From Planctomycetota bacterium (GTDB taxonomy: Bacteria > Planctomycetota > B143-G9), in assembly GCA_003644275.1 (NCBI GenBank), contig QNBY01000007.1, positions 1 through 15,476 of the forward strand: a stretch of DNA of 15,476 nt. The letters are read 5' to 3'. The notes below the pieces were generated by a model. It worked only from the letters and a program-made list of their open reading frames with translations, did no database searches and had not been told where the DNA came from. A program made the position numbers and the translations under genes. Positions 14,401 through 15,476 of this stretch are shown in pieces (the stretch's first letter is position 1; each line of letters starts with the position of its first letter).

Positions 14401-15464
14401 TCGGCCCCTTCGGCCTCGTCCTCCCCCGTCAATCCCTTCAGCGCTTTCTCCACTTCGCCCCTCGCCTCGCCGCACTTCTCCAAGAGGTACTTCCTCATGG
14501 CCGGGCCGCGGCCGGATATGAACACCGCCGCGTCCCACGGCGAGGAAGACGCCCAGGTGGAGAACGCCTCCCCGTAGTCGTCCAGTAAGGCCTTCAACGC
14601 CGCGTCGCTTTCGTCCGAAGCCCCGCCGCGGGCGAACCATTCGGCGAGGAACCGAAGCGCTTCCTTCCCCTCGCCGGCCCTGCGCGCCGCGCGGAAGCGG
14701 GAGAAAGAGAACGAGGCCGTATCGCGGAAGCGTTCGGTGAGCCCCGCCTCGTCGGCCGCCTTCACCTCGCACAATCTCTCAACCCATTCGTCCAGCCCGT
14801 CGCGGTCGTTCAGCGCCTCGCAGAGGAAACAGGCGGCGTTGCAGGCCGCGGCTCTCGCGGGGCCTTCCGCCGCCTTCCACGCCCCGGCGGCCGCGGCGAG
14901 AAGCACGTCCGCCTCGCCCCTCGCGGTGAACAGGGAGACGGCGGGAGTCCAGAACGGCGTCGCTCCCTTCCTGCTTCCATGCCGCTCCAGGAAGGCCCGG
15001 AGCGACTCAGGCGAGGCGCAGGCGAGCGCGCGCTCCCAGTCGTCGGCGTCGGCGGGAAGGTCGTCCGCGAACATGCCGGCCAGCGCGGCGCTCAGCGCGG
15101 CCCCTCTCACGAACCTGAACCACTGCGTCTCCTCCTCCAGGCGCGGATCGTGCCCCCGCCGGGCGAGCAGCATGAGCTTCCGCGCCCTTCCCTCCTCCGG
15201 CAGGCGGTCCAGCGGGAAGCGGGTCCACACCACGCCGGGTCCTCCGAAGAAGGGAAAGGCGGCCCACACCGCCGCGCCCTCGGCCCACTTTTCGCCTCCC
15301 GCCGCGCCGAGCAAGGCGGCGAGGTCGCGCACCCGCCGCGCCGTCGCCCCCCCGTCTCCGCCCGCCAGTTCCTCCGCGAGCCGCCCGGCGTCGCACTCCA
15401 CTCCCGCCAGGAGGCGCAGGCATTGCTCCGGAACCCTTTCCTTCAGCTCGGGAAACGAGAGCAT
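14385..15464 (-). CDS. Hypothetical Ala-rich helical protein (5' end may lie outside window)
   Basis: At least 359 residues. The first ATG in the window is 15464, but it has a poor ribosome binding site (AGG only 3 nt away) and the frame stays open to the window edge, so the true start may be upstream. The protein is rich in Ala, Leu, Glu and Arg and consists mostly of amphipathic helices, for example ALNDRDGLDEWVERLCEV and KEALRFLAEWFARGG, suggesting a TPR-like or other alpha-solenoid fold. No signal peptide, membrane segment or catalytic motif was recognised in the visible part. Its third position is strongly GC-biased like its neighbours. It ends inside the last 16 bp of the HEAT-repeat gene on the other strand, without a visible terminator between them. 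It resembles the protein at 9514-11769 in composition only. Function unknown. Confidence 0.75.
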   Translation of the reverse strand: MLSFPELKERVPEQCLRLLAGVECDAGRLAEELAGGDGGATARRVRDLAALLGAAGGEKWAEGAAVWAAFPFFGGPGVVWTRFPLDRLPEEGRARKLMLLARRGHDPRLEEETQWFRFVRGAALSAALAGMFADDLPADADDWERALACASPESLRAFLERHGSRKGATPFWTPAVSLFTARGEADVLLAAAAGAWKAAEGPARAAACNAACFLCEALNDRDGLDEWVERLCEVKAADEAGLTERFRDTASFSFSRFRAARRAGEGKEALRFLAEWFARGGASDESDAALKALLDDYGEAFSTWASSSPWDAAVFISGRGPAMRKYLLEKCGEARGEVEKALKGLTGEDEAEGADHSNK

Positions 15465-15476
15465 GAGCCTGCACCG

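Noticed and set aside
13402..14772. 456-codon minus-strand open frame
   Set aside because: Spans the ends of two well-supported genes and gives a Gly/Arg/His-rich product without motifs.

Overview
The window is a GC-rich bacterial fragment (roughly two-thirds G+C by eye) with tightly packed genes, several GTG starts, and ATA (Ile) and AGG (Arg) codons used freely despite the high GC. Two lipoproteins, one of them LpoB-like, and many secreted proteins suggest a diderm. Secreted HEAT-type solenoids, InlB-B-like repeats, a CFI-box C-terminus and a sigma-54 activator would fit an uncultured lineage of the Planctomycetota, Omnitrophota or deltaproteobacterial type. No marker gene here settles the taxonomy. 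No tRNA, rRNA, CRISPR array, insertion sequence or phage gene was seen.

Layout, left to right. (1) 1-4352, minus strand: two related secreted repeat proteins. The upstream one (2463-4352) has two InlB-B-like repeats, a seven-repeat probable beta-propeller and a CFI-box C-terminus, and follows a good sigma-70 promoter. The downstream one runs off the left edge and has a glutamine-amidotransferase-like N-terminal domain followed by about six of the same repeats. A perfect 10-bp inverted repeat lies between them. (2) 4505-6722, minus strand: a thiol-redox cluster consisting of a CXXC-less thioredoxin-like protein, a CcdA/DsbD-type membrane electron carrier, a membrane-anchored TlpA/ResA-like protein and cytoplasmic thioredoxin, closed by a strong intrinsic terminator. 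(3) 6723-7020: a regulatory region with a near-perfect sigma-54 promoter and two copies of a 19-bp dyad-containing repeat exactly 103 bp apart. (4) 7021-11769, minus strand: a probable four-gene operon encoding a large secreted helical protein with a thrombospondin-type-3-like calcium motif, a DUF4410-like lipoprotein, an LpoB-like lipoprotein and an NtrC-family sigma-54 activator. (5) 11839-14400, plus strand: a secreted HEAT-repeat protein, divergent from region 4. (6) 14385-15464 or beyond, minus strand: an unrecognised helical protein that converges on and overlaps the HEAT gene.

The most interesting reading joins regions 2, 3 and 4. An orphan NtrC-type activator, encoded with two envelope lipoproteins, sits directly upstream of a sigma-54 promoter flanked by two likely activator sites, and that promoter faces an operon whose products could carry electrons from thioredoxin through CcdA/DsbD to a periplasmic TlpA-like protein. 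This suggests an envelope-sensing circuit that switches on disulfide reduction. The promoter and repeats are visible in the sequence. The regulatory link and the signal sensed are inference.
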